Source: Stieleria mannarensis (GTDB lineage Bacteria; Planctomycetota; Planctomycetia; Pirellulales; Pirellulaceae). Taken from it: a DNA stretch of 59,881 nucleotides. The notes beneath the pieces are model-generated. The model was given only the letters and a program-made list of their open reading frames with translations. It was not told the origin of the DNA and searched no databases. Shown here one piece after another: positions 24,935-34,570 of the stretch. The stretch covers positions 1 to 59,881 of the forward strand of contig NZ_JACEHH010000055.1 of assembly GCF_014154935.1 (NCBI RefSeq). The letters run 5' to 3'. Both the position numbers and the translations under genes were made by a program. The first letter of the stretch is position 1, and each line of letters begins with the position of its first letter.

Positions 24935-25974
24935 TCCTGCCGCTGTTGCTTGTCACAGCTCTCGTCCAGCGGTGTTGCATCACCGACTTGGTCGACCGGG
25001 TGCGTGTAGAGGTAACGCCAGACGGGTTCGTGCATGAAGGATCCGTCGGTCGGATTTTTGTAGGCCCGGCTGCCCGGTTGGACGCTGCTGTGGGCGCGGC
25101 CGGCGTCGCCACCGACGTCGAAATCCGTGATCAGCCGGCGGGTGTTGGAGTACGGCGGCTGGGCCTGGTCGACGTTGACGATCGGGCCGAACTTGTGCAT
25201 CCCCAGCAATTCCCAACTGCGGCAATAATGGTCGCCCGTCCAACCGCCGTCCAAGACGTGTGAAAACCCGAAGTAGCGATTCTCGGGCGTCGCCGAGGGC
25301 AGGGCCTGCCAGACCTGGTGCTGATCCCGCGGGCCGCACAACGCCACCACGCGGCTGACTTTCACATGTTTGGCGAACCGGGCTGCGGTGGTCGATCCGT
25401 GCGAGCTGCCCGAAACGATCACATCGTCCCAGCGAAGTTGTAATCCGTCCGCGGTCAAGAATTGGTCCCAGTTGCCCTCGGGATGCGTTTCGCTAAGCCA
25501 ACGGACAAACTGAAGCGACCGTTCCATCATGCCGTCGGGCTTGGGGATGTCGACTTCGTCGCTAAAGTCTTCTCCGGTTGCCGCCTCCAGGCGAATGTTG
25601 CCGCGACAGTGCTCGCCGACCGGCTTCTGGCGGCAACAAATCGAAAACCAGCGGTTCGCGTAGTGCGGACGGATCACGTGCAGGCCATAGCTGTTCAAGC
25701 GATCGAACAGGGCCGTGTTGTTGCCCATCAACCAGATCACCAACTTGCCTTTGGCGGGGACACTGGTGTCGACCGAGGCGTGTTGAACGTCGGCCGGTCG
25801 GCCTTTGGCGTCTTCGATCAAAAAGCCGATTTCGGGATGCGCTTTGCAGCGTGGATCGATTTCACTGGCTCGGGCTTCCAGTCGTGTCGGGCCGCCGATT
25901 GCAACGGTTGCCCCCGTCGTGGTGATCAGGAGCATCGCAATCGCGACGGTTTCGAGAAGTCTTTGGTGTTTCAT
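24931..25974 (-). CDS. Secreted alpha/beta-hydrolase-like protein
   Basis: About 347 residues from ATG 25974; an in-frame TTG at 25986 lies four codons earlier. Residues 1-28 are a signal peptide (KHQRLLETVAIAMLLITTTG). A hydrolase-like fold is suggested by KGKLVIWLMGNNTALFDRL early on and by VIVSGSSHGSTTAARFAKH in the middle, where GSSHG matches the GxSxG nucleophile elbow. There is no signature that defines a substrate. Several Cys (SICCRQK, EHCRGN, DHYCRSW) suggest disulfides. It resembles a planctomycete family I associate with BPSS1187-type proteins, but this is a weak memory. The TAA overlaps that of the convergent symporter. Confidence 0.7.
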   Translation of the reverse strand: MKHQRLLETVAIAMLLITTTGATVAIGGPTRLEARASEIDPRCKAHPEIGFLIEDAKGRPADVQHASVDTSVPAKGKLVIWLMGNNTALFDRLNSYGLHVIRPHYANRWFSICCRQKPVGEHCRGNIRLEAATGEDFSDEVDIPKPDGMMERSLQFVRWLSETHPEGNWDQFLTADGLQLRWDDVIVSGSSHGSTTAARFAKHVKVSRVVALCGPRDQHQVWQALPSATPENRYFGFSHVLDGGWTGDHYCRSWELLGMHKFGPIVNVDQAQPPYSNTRRLITDFDVGGDAGRAHSSVQPGSRAYKNPTDGSFMHEPVWRYLYTHPVDQVGDATPLDESCDKQQRQD

Positions 25975-25998
25975 CAAGATGTTCAATGATCGAGGGGT

Positions 25999-26538
25999 TC
26001 AGGGGAAAAAGCGGTTGCAATCAACGGTCAAAACGCAATCACCACAGGGGCGCAGTTCGATCTGTCCTGCCGGTTGGGTCTGGTGCCAATTGTCGTTTGG
26101 GTCGCGTGTCCACATCACGATGCTGTTGTCATCGGGGTCCACAATCAAATAGGTTCCCACCCGGAAATCGCGGTAGAGAGTCTGCTTGAAGGTGAGGTCT
26201 CTTTCTCGCGTGGTTTCTGAAAGCACCTCAACGACCAACCCGGGAGGGTTCTGCACATGCCGATCCGGGACTCCGTCGCAGGACACGAGCACATCAGGTC
26301 GTACCACGGTCTCGTCGCTGACGATCCAGTCGATCTCGTGAAGCACTTCCGCGTGACAACCGGATTCCAGGATTGCACGGTGCAATTCATAGACGACACG
26401 CGCCGCAATCGCTTGGTGTCTGCCGAAGGGGCTGGGGCTCATCGAGACCGGAATCCCAGACCATAGCTCCCAGTCACCCTCCCAACCGAGATAGTCTTCG
26501 ACCGTATAGTTGGGAATGTATCTTTGAGCCGCGGACAT
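25999..26538 (-). CDS. Uma2 family (DUF820) restriction-endonuclease-fold protein
   Basis: A 179-residue protein matching Uma2: YTVEDYLGWEGDWELWSGIP at the N-terminus, SPFGRHQAIAARVVYELH, VVRPDVLVSC (the PD-(D/E)XK-like Asp), PPGLVVEVLSETTRERDLTF (E and K-like region) and the C-terminal YLIVDPDD. The family is abundant in cyanobacteria and planctomycetes; a nuclease fold is established but the biological role is not. It has no visible toxin-antitoxin partner here. It lies 24 bases downstream of nothing on the same strand other than the hydrolase-like gene that follows it. Confidence 0.88.
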   Translation of the reverse strand: MSAAQRYIPNYTVEDYLGWEGDWELWSGIPVSMSPSPFGRHQAIAARVVYELHRAILESGCHAEVLHEIDWIVSDETVVRPDVLVSCDGVPDRHVQNPPGLVVEVLSETTRERDLTFKQTLYRDFRVGTYLIVDPDDNSIVMWTRDPNDNWHQTQPAGQIELRPCGDCVLTVDCNRFFP

Positions 26539-26674
26539 GAATTCGGATATATCGCAGTCGGTTTGGTGGGCTGGGAGTGCATGAGTCTCCCAGTTCGGAC
26601 CATTGTAGTGGAAGTCAGTTGTGGACGGTCGGGAACGCGTGCTGTCCAGCTAGTCAGGCTCTCTCGGAGGCATC

Positions 26675-26697
26675 GACAGGCTGGAAGCCTATCCCAC
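26675..26697. repeat. Dispersed motif GACAGGCTGGAAGCCTATCC + CAC
   Basis: A 23-base stretch whose end GCCTATCCCAC is shared with the inverted-repeat element at 22734-22780, and whose GGCTGGAAGCC centre is itself a short palindrome. It lies at the very 3' end of the glycosyltransferase-like gene's downstream region, in the 160-base gap to the Uma2 gene. Confidence 0.45.
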
Positions 26698-26698
26698 A

Positions 26699-28090
26699 CT
26701 AATTCAACGTTTGATGCGCGGCCTGGACGGCGTCGCTCCAGTGGCCCATTTCGCGTTGGCGGACCAATCGCATGCTGGGGTACCAAGGCGTTTGGTCCCC
26801 CTCGCGTAACCAACGCCAATCGGGGACCCGACCGAGCATGACGGTGGTCGGAACACCGAGCGCGCCGGCCAGGTGCGCGACCGAAGTGTCGGTGGTGACC
26901 ACATGGTCCAGGTTTTTCATCACCGCAGCGGTGTCGGTAAAGGCGCCGCCGCTGGTGTCGGTGTCGTCGGGCAGTCGGCTGATCGAGTCTCCAAAGTCAG
27001 CTTGGTCCAGTTGCTCGCTGCCGAATCCGAATTGCAAGCTGACCAAATGCAAGGATTCGTCTTCGGCCAGCGGTCGAAGTTCCTCCAACGCGATGCTGCG
27101 ATACACATCGGCATGGTGCTTGGGGTTGCCCTGCCAGGCGATTCCGATCCGTTTTCGATGGTCTTTGCCCATCGCGTTCTTTTCCATCCAGTGATGCCAG
27201 TAGTTGACCAGCGGATCGGAAACGTTCAGGTAGCCGCAATGGTTCCCGCGTTGAAAGAAGCTGTCCGCGCCGTAGGGCAGTTTGCCGTTGGCTTGAAACC
27301 ATCCGTCGACGGCATCCAGGAACGACGCGTGGTAGTCCACCGGCGGCAGTTGGCTGCCCACCGGCAGCAGCGTCTGCACGCCGTGGACGGACGTGAACAG
27401 CGGGATCATCTGGGGGGCGGTCTGCACGACCACGCGGGCACCCTCGGCCGCCAGCACGCTGGCGATGCGAATGAAGTGCATTTCATCGCCACGGCCTTGT
27501 TCGGGATACAGCAAGATCGAACGGCCGGAAATCGGCTCCCCTTTCCAAAGCGGGGCATGCGTTTGCGGCCGTCGCAGCCCGCCCATTTTCCAACGCCAAC
27601 GATACTCCGCCCAGCCGCGCTCGAAGTCGCCCAGCAGCAGGTAGATCACACCAAGGTTGCGGTGCAGTTCGGGATCATCAGGCGCGATCTTTAGCCCTTT
27701 TTCATACCACGCCAGACCGCGTTCGATTTCGCCGGACCAGATCCACAGCGTGCCGCGGTTTTTGTAGACCGACAAATAGTTCGGATCCAACGCATGGGCT
27801 TTTTCGAAGCAGGCGTCACTTTCTTCGACAGCGCCGGTCATCCGCAGCGAATTGCCGAGGTTGTTCCAGGCGATCGGGAACTGGTCCTTCAGTTGCAGCG
27901 CGGTTCGATAGGCATTGATCGATTCGTCGTAGCGGCGCTGGTCAAATAGCGCGATGCCCAGATAAACGTGCGCTTCAGGGTTGCGTGGGGCCTGCTTGAT
28001 GACGTGCTGGTACACGCGCAGGGCGTCCTCGATCTTGCCGGCTTGGTGAACTTTCCAGCCTTGCGAGAGGACATCGGCGACGGACGGCAT
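26699..28090 (-). CDS. TPR protein fused to a glycosyltransferase-like domain
   Basis: A 463-residue cytoplasmic protein. Residues about 1-170 are tetratricopeptide repeats, for example PEAHVYLGIALFDQRRYDES and FPIAWNNLGNSLRMTG, LHRNLGVIYLLLGDFERGW. The remainder has a Rossmann-like glycosyltransferase pattern: ILLYPEQGRGDEMHFIRIAS, ERIGIAWQGNPKHH-type segment, and DHVVTTDTSVAHLAGALGVP with TTVMLGRVPDWRW, which is the nucleotide-sugar site pattern of family-9-like (heptosyltransferase-type) enzymes. Tetratricopeptide plus this domain is common in proteins that modify surface glycans or proteins. The target is not predictable. Starts ATG 28090, just after the sigma-factor terminator. Confidence 0.85.
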   Translation of the reverse strand: MPSVADVLSQGWKVHQAGKIEDALRVYQHVIKQAPRNPEAHVYLGIALFDQRRYDESINAYRTALQLKDQFPIAWNNLGNSLRMTGAVEESDACFEKAHALDPNYLSVYKNRGTLWIWSGEIERGLAWYEKGLKIAPDDPELHRNLGVIYLLLGDFERGWAEYRWRWKMGGLRRPQTHAPLWKGEPISGRSILLYPEQGRGDEMHFIRIASVLAAEGARVVVQTAPQMIPLFTSVHGVQTLLPVGSQLPPVDYHASFLDAVDGWFQANGKLPYGADSFFQRGNHCGYLNVSDPLVNYWHHWMEKNAMGKDHRKRIGIAWQGNPKHHADVYRSIALEELRPLAEDESLHLVSLQFGFGSEQLDQADFGDSISRLPDDTDTSGGAFTDTAAVMKNLDHVVTTDTSVAHLAGALGVPTTVMLGRVPDWRWLREGDQTPWYPSMRLVRQREMGHWSDAVQAAHQTLN

Positions 28091-28128
28091 TGCGGTGAGC
28101 TGGCTTTTACGCCTGCTAAATCAGAGTT

Positions 28129-28166
28129 TAAAAAACAAGGGCGGCGATTTTTCAATCGTCGCCCTT
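28129..28166 (-). terminator. Rho-independent terminator of the sigma-factor gene
   Basis: On the minus strand a 13-bp stem, AAGGGCGACGATT/AATCGCCGCCCTT with one G-T pair, closes a short A-rich loop and is followed by GTTTTTT. It is about 40 bases downstream of the sigma-factor stop and upstream of the TPR/glycosyltransferase gene on the same strand. Confidence 0.88.
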
Positions 28167-28206
28167 GATGCGTCATGGGGTGAACAGCCGAATGGGGTCG
28201 TCGCTG

Positions 28207-29769
<1,563 letters not shown>

Positions 29770-29901
29770 AACTAAAACTCCAAGAGGAACAGTGCAGGGT
29801 ATCTGTAATGAATGATGATCAGTGTGTCGGTTCGGCGTAGGGGTGTTTTGGTGAAAATCACCAAACCATTACTCCAGTTCAGTCGGCGGGTTGTCAGTGG
29901 T

Positions 29902-29933
29902 TGACGTGTCAGTGAGGGGTGACGTGTCAGTGA
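29902..29933. repeat. Direct repeat TGACGTGTCAGTGA (2 copies) upstream of the sigma gene
   Basis: Two copies of the 14-base TGACGTGTCAGTGA at 29902-29915 and 29920-29933, an 18-base period, with a partial GTCAGTG at 29893. It lies about 130-165 bases upstream of the sigma-factor start, where regulatory sites would be expected. No binding protein is known. Confidence 0.55.
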
Positions 29934-29935
29934 TC

Positions 29936-30684
29936 AAACCGCATCGCCGGGTACCATGGCGAGCTATCCAACGGTGTCTGATTGAAATTCGCTGAGAAAA
30001 CTCTACCACCCCCCTAGCGTCTCCCTGGTGTCCGCGGCCAATTGGAAAAACTTTCCAGTTGTCCCAGTTGACCTTGATTGGTTGACTTTACCGGGAGCGA
30101 GAAAGCGCAGTAGCGCTGCTGCCCGTCATTCTCCCGTGCAAACTTTCCCCAAGCATGACCCCCGTCTTCGCTTCCCGCCTTCACTTCGCGACGGTTAGGC
30201 GATCGATGACAGCAAACGAAAATGAACCTTCGAGTTGATTTCCGCGTAACACCTGAACCCGACCAACCGGAATGGTTCCACTTGATCAAGGCTGGGGAGT
30301 TGGACGCGAAGGTCTCTATCGGTCGATGGAAATTCGTTCCTGCCATCCACGCAACCATCGCTGGTGTTGGACTTCGACTTTCGCCATCCATGCCGTTCCC
30401 GACGTGTTCACGCCACCAAAATGAGTCGCAGATCCGTTTCCACCGGATCGCTCGTACGAACAAACTAGTTCGTTATTAAGCCGCGGGTCATCGGGGATGT
30501 CCGACAGGCGTCGTGATCGCACCGCAGCGAGCCGAGAGACGGAACGTTTCTGGCGTCGATGGGGCGGTCAGTCCGGTGTGGGAGCGGCGTGTATCGTGGC
30601 GTGATCGAGTACGGGTAAGATTTTAGTCCCGTCGTCAGTCGGGTCCACCCGCAACAACTTCAAATCTTCTTCATATTTTCGCCG
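29936..30684. other. Long region without a supportable gene
   Basis: About 750 bases between the sigma gene and the zinc-ribbon membrane protein. Open frames of 68-149 codons exist on both strands (30014-30463 minus, 30222-30479 plus, 30316-30522 minus) but overlap each other, show no signal peptide, helix or motif, and have no ribosome-binding site. A short imperfect hairpin (TTGGAAAAACTTTCCAG, near 30041-30057) and the near-palindrome GCAGTAGCGCTGCTGC (near 30108) are present. It could be a dispersed non-coding repeat, or carry a small RNA; neither can be shown. Confidence 0.4.
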
Positions 30685-31209
30685 ATGTACCTGCTATCTT
30701 GCCCAAATTGTCACGCTGAACTTTCGGTCACCCCTGCTCAGGCGGGTGACACCACGCCATGCCCCCAGTGCCAAGGCGACGTGGCGATCCCGAAACTGGG
30801 TGAGCTGAAAAAATTGCCACAAGTCGAAACGGCCCCCAGCGAGGCGGCACCGGCGGCGACGACCGGGGGCGGGGCGATCGCCTTTGTCGCGCTCGCCTTG
30901 ATCGCCGTCGCGCTGCTCTTGGGGGCCGGATACAACGCTGTTCGTTGGGCAATGATCGAAACCACGACCACAACCGAGTCGCATTTGCAGGAAGTTGAGG
31001 AGAGTTACGCGCAGGTGGAACCGGCGTCGGTCGTGCTGGATTTCGAGGACATGGAGGTCCGCTCACTGGATCTGGTGTCGCCCTACACCTACCACGCGGT
31101 TGTCACCGAGAAGGCGCGGTGGGGCTGGAATGCGGTGATCACTGCCGGCTTGGCGCTCGGTTGCGGCATCGCGGCATTCGGCGCTGCGTCGTTGGGGCGC
31201 AAGGATTGA
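30685..31209 (+). CDS. Zinc-ribbon membrane protein, unknown function
   Basis: A 174-residue protein. The N-terminal 33 residues form a zinc ribbon with two Cys pairs (CPNC near residue 6 and CPQC near residue 27), followed by a short linker and an Ala-rich stretch. Two transmembrane helices follow, GAIAFVALALIAVALLLGAG (about 68-87) and VITAGLALGCGIAAFGAASL (about 151-170), with an acidic loop between them. The layout matches many small planctomycete membrane proteins with N-terminal cytoplasmic zinc ribbons (compare the ExbD fusion in this window), but no function is established. Confidence 0.75.
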   Translation: MYLLSCPNCHAELSVTPAQAGDTTPCPQCQGDVAIPKLGELKKLPQVETAPSEAAPAATTGGGAIAFVALALIAVALLLGAGYNAVRWAMIETTTTTESHLQEVEESYAQVEPASVVLDFEDMEVRSLDLVSPYTYHAVVTEKARWGWNAVITAGLALGCGIAAFGAASLGRKD

Positions 31210-31296
31210 TCAATCGCGCCCGGCCACAAGGACACTTGGGTGGCGGTGTCCGATCTTAAGTCGTGCAAAAGGAACGGGCCAACCGTTCGTTGATTC

Positions 31297-31827
31297 TCAA
31301 TCGCAACAGAGCTTGATCAGCTCGCGACAGAAATCCGGCAGGTCATCCGGCCGGCGACTGGTCACGTGGTTGCGGTCGACCACAACGGCGGCGTCCTGGT
31401 AGGTGGCCCCGGCGTTGATCAGGTCGTCTTTGATCCCCGGTGATCCGGTGACGTTGATGCCCCGATAGACGCCCGCGGAGATCGGGATCCAACCGCCATG
31501 ACAAATCGCGGCGATCGGTTTGCCGGCTTCATTGAAGGCCTGGACCAATCGCAGCACGACCGGGTCGCGCCGCAGTTTGTCTGGCATGAATCCGCCGGGG
31601 ACCACCAGCGCGTCAAAGGACGCTTCATCCATCGCGTCGATCCGCGCATCGGAGACGCAGGGGTAGCCGTTTTTTCCTGCATAGCACCGTTCCGCTTCGG
31701 GGCCGGCCACGGTGACCGCCGCACCGGCTTCGATCAAACGCAGTTTCGGGTACCACAGTTCCAGGTCCTCGTAGATGTCTCCGACCAGGATCAGCACGCG
31801 TTTTCCCGTCAGCGGGGTCTCGTTCAT
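31297..31827 (-). CDS. DJ-1/PfpI family protein
   Basis: A 176-residue class I glutamine amidotransferase-like protein. Key features are VLILVGDIYEDLELWYP (Glu near residue 20-22 of the catalytic triad region), FDALVVPGGFMPDKLR and PIAAICHGGWIP, with Cys109 and His110 in the nucleophile elbow. This matches YhbO/PfpI-type proteins (deglycase, chaperone or stress-related, depending on member). Length fits the family. It is followed by rnhA in the same direction upstream at 9 bases' distance (rnhA 31837-32295), so the two may be transcribed together. Confidence 0.9.
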   Translation of the reverse strand: MNETPLTGKRVLILVGDIYEDLELWYPKLRLIEAGAAVTVAGPEAERCYAGKNGYPCVSDARIDAMDEASFDALVVPGGFMPDKLRRDPVVLRLVQAFNEAGKPIAAICHGGWIPISAGVYRGINVTGSPGIKDDLINAGATYQDAAVVVDRNHVTSRRPDDLPDFCRELIKLCCD

Positions 31828-31836
31828 TGTGGGTTC

Positions 31837-32295
31837 CTATTTCTTGACCAGGTAGCGTTGGTATGCGGCGACGGCCAACTGGTCGCAGCGTTCGTTTTCC
31901 AAGTGGCCGCTATGGCCTTTGACATGTTCGAATTTGATTTGGTGCGTTTGCATCAGCCGGTCCAACTCTTTCCACAGTTCGACGTTCTTGACGGGCACCA
32001 GTTTCGAGCCGTCTTTGCGTTTCCAACCACGGCTCTTCCAGCCCTTCATCCAGCTTTGCATGCCTTGCAACACGTAGCTGCTGTCGGCATACAACGTGAC
32101 CTCGCAGGGCTCCTTGAGGGCTTTCAAGCCTTCGATCACCGCCTGCAGTTCCATCTTGTTGTTGGTCGTCTGGGGATCACCGGCGGAGCGTTCGAGTTCC
32201 TTGGCGGTTTTGCCGCAGCGGAGGATAAACGCCCAGCCTCCCGGGCCGGGGTTTCCGCTGCACGCGCCGTCGGTAAAAAGTTGAACTGGTTTCAT
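31837..32295 (-). CDS. rnhA: Ribonuclease HI
   Basis: A 152-residue enzyme that cleaves the RNA strand of RNA-DNA hybrids. The four acidic active-site positions are visible: LFTDGACSGNPGPGGWA (Asp9), the NNKMELQAVIEGL segment (Glu), LYADSSYVLQG (Asp) and the C-terminal ENERCDQLA (Asp). The basic handle region GWKSRGWKRKDGSK is also present, as in E. coli RnhA. The ATG at 32295 is followed by KPVQLFTDG. The gene lies 9 bases upstream of the DJ-1-like gene. Confidence 0.96.
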   Translation of the reverse strand: MKPVQLFTDGACSGNPGPGGWAFILRCGKTAKELERSAGDPQTTNNKMELQAVIEGLKALKEPCEVTLYADSSYVLQGMQSWMKGWKSRGWKRKDGSKLVPVKNVELWKELDRLMQTHQIKFEHVKGHSGHLENERCDQLAVAAYQRYLVKK

Positions 32296-32415
32296 CGCCT
32301 GGGCGGGTTGGGTGACTTGGTCGGGCGGAGTGATGTGTCGATGATCGGCATCGGGTGGAATCGGCGGCGAGTCTTTCGGTGAACCCCGGGGGGGGCAACC
32401 GGCCAGGGGGGGCGC

Positions 32416-34272
32416 TCACTTGGCGACCATGTCACCGGGCACGTCCCCGACGGTTCCATTGGTCGGGGTGGGTAATCCGCGCGGCTGAGACAACTCGGTG
32501 GCCGATTGCAATGTTTCATCGCTCAATCGCCACGGCAACTCCACCCAAAACGTGCTGCCGCGTCCGAGTTCGCTTTCGAAACCGACTTCGCCGCCGAGCA
32601 GTTTGGCCAGTTCCTTGACGATCGAAAGCCCCAAACCGGTGCCGGCGAATTCACGCGTCAGCCCCTCGCCGTCGAGCACTTTGCGGCTCTGGCGAAACTT
32701 TTGAAAGATCACCGATTGGTCTTCTTCGGCAATCCCCACGCCGGTGTCGATGATCAGCAACCGGAACCGGCCGGTCGAGAGACCACCAGACAGATCGATC
32801 ACCCGCACCGTCACCATGCCGCCTTCGGGCGTGAACTTGATCGCGTTGGAGAGCAGGTTGTTGACGATCTGGCCGAGCTTGTTGGGGTCTTGATAGGCCG
32901 TCGGCAGATCGTCGGGCACGTCGACGGTCAACGAAATGTCTTTCTCCTCGGACAGCGAACCGATCATGTCGCACTGCGCGGTGACCAGGCGTCCGAGGTC
33001 GAATTCATTGCGGCGGACTTCCATCTTTCCCGCTTCGACTTTGGCCAGGTCCAAGATGTCGTTGATCATTTCCAGCAACAGACGACCGCTCTTTTGAATG
33101 TTCTGGGCGTAACGCCGTTGTTTGTCGGTCAGCGAGTCGATGCCTTGCAACACATCGGAAAACCCGATGATGCTGTTCAGCGGCGTCCGCAACTCGTGGC
33201 TCATGTTGGCCATGAAATCGCTTTTGACGCGGTTGGCTTCGTAGAGTTGCCAGTTCAGCTGGGCCAACTGGTCGACCCGGCCGTCGAGTTCGGCGTTGAT
33301 GATCCGCTCCTTCTCCTGGCTTTCCAGCATCCCGCGCAACATCCGGTTGAAGGCATCGGCCAGCTCGCGAAACTCGTCCTCCGATTCGATCTCCGCACGC
33401 TGCGTCACGTCACCGTGGGTGATCGAGTCACTGACGTCGCGTAAGTGATACAACGGCTCGAGCACCAGGTAGCGGATCAACGCGTGCAACATGTACAGCG
33501 TGGCTGCGACGATGAACAATGCCAACGCGACGACGATCGAACTGATCCAAGTGGTTTGGTTCTCCGTGTCTTTGTACGGCATGCTGACACGGATGACACG
33601 GAACGGCGCCAAACTGGCTTGCTCGATCGGCGTGCCCGACGTGGCCAACGTCGCCTTGTCGCCTTCGGGTGCGTGACAGGTGATGCACGTCAGTTTGGGA
33701 AAGACGGGGCGGTAGTAGATGTAGCGACCGTCGACCGGCCCGAGTTGTTGATGAACCGGCATCGTGCCGAGCCCGATCATGCTCATCGATTCGTTTTCCC
33801 CCAAGTCGATCGACTCGGAGATGTCGGGTTGTTGTTGGGCGATTCGGCGGGCCAATTGGGTGCGGAATTGGGGTTCCAGCTTTTTCAGCCGCTGCCGCTC
33901 GGCGGGATCCTTGGGCGGCGCGAGCGGCGGCAAATTGGTGTACGTCACCTCGTCTTCCAGCCCCAGGATTTCGAACTCGATGTCCTTGGCCAACATCTCG
34001 GCCCGCAAACCGGCCAGGATCGGCTGGTTGGCCGCAATCGCTTCAGGGCTGCTGGTCTGGGCCCACTTGGCGTCACTGTGCAGCAGCATCAGCTGGGCAT
34101 CGGCCAAATCCTGGGCGCGTTGCTGCGTGGTCCGCTGAACCAGACGGTTGCCGAGCGTTTGCACCACCAAAAACGCGCCGCACATTAGCAGCGTGAACGC
34201 CGACCCGAAGAAAAGCAGGCACTTTCGCTCCAGGCTCATCGACGAAAACAGTCCTTGAACCACGCGAAACAT
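32416..34272 (-). CDS. Sensor histidine kinase with a haem-binding (CxxCH) sensor domain
   Basis: A 618-residue two-component kinase. Helix 1 is at about 16-40 and helix 2 at about 243-265, with a periplasmic domain between that contains TCITCHAPEGD, a CxxCH motif (Cys196, Cys199, His200) as in c-type haem-binding DUF3365-like sensors. A HAMP linker (about 268-320) follows, then the H-box ANMSHELRTPLNSIIGF (His359). The ATP-binding domain has NLLSNAIKFTPEGG, IIDTGVGIAEEDQ and GTGLGLSIVKELAK. The C-terminal 40 residues are a Ser/Pro-rich tail. No response regulator lies nearby. Likely senses redox state, oxygen or nitric oxide, to be tested. Confidence 0.9.
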   Translation of the reverse strand: MFRVVQGLFSSMSLERKCLLFFGSAFTLLMCGAFLVVQTLGNRLVQRTTQQRAQDLADAQLMLLHSDAKWAQTSSPEAIAANQPILAGLRAEMLAKDIEFEILGLEDEVTYTNLPPLAPPKDPAERQRLKKLEPQFRTQLARRIAQQQPDISESIDLGENESMSMIGLGTMPVHQQLGPVDGRYIYYRPVFPKLTCITCHAPEGDKATLATSGTPIEQASLAPFRVIRVSMPYKDTENQTTWISSIVVALALFIVAATLYMLHALIRYLVLEPLYHLRDVSDSITHGDVTQRAEIESEDEFRELADAFNRMLRGMLESQEKERIINAELDGRVDQLAQLNWQLYEANRVKSDFMANMSHELRTPLNSIIGFSDVLQGIDSLTDKQRRYAQNIQKSGRLLLEMINDILDLAKVEAGKMEVRRNEFDLGRLVTAQCDMIGSLSEEKDISLTVDVPDDLPTAYQDPNKLGQIVNNLLSNAIKFTPEGGMVTVRVIDLSGGLSTGRFRLLIIDTGVGIAEEDQSVIFQKFRQSRKVLDGEGLTREFAGTGLGLSIVKELAKLLGGEVGFESELGRGSTFWVELPWRLSDETLQSATELSQPRGLPTPTNGTVGDVPGDMVAK

Positions 34273-34570
34273 GAGGCTGATTGAACCGTAGGGAGAGGAC
34301 GAGTCTGGTAAACTGGTGGTGATGAAACGCTGCGACGGTGTCGATCCGCAATCGACGCAGCGTTGGTTTTATCGCGTTGACCGCCGCCGGTGACAGAGTG
34401 ATTCCGGGGTTCTGGCCGGCGGAGAACAAGACCAATTTGCCCAGTTTATCTGCTTGTGACCCGATTTTGGGCGAATTAGCATAGTCGGTTCTAACATTCG
34501 CCGCTTTCCGAATCTCCCCCCTTAACCGCGTGTATCGTGCGGCAGATCGGCCGCTCAGGAGCCTAAAACC
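34273..34570. promoter_or_regulatory. Divergent region, AGGAG ribosome-binding site for the SHD1 gene
   Basis: A 298-base divergent region between the sensor kinase and the SHD1-protein gene; it holds no gene. AGGAG at 34557-34561 sits nine bases before ATG 34571, a strong Shine-Dalgarno by the standards of this window. Promoters for both directions must be here but I could not define them. Confidence 0.6.
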
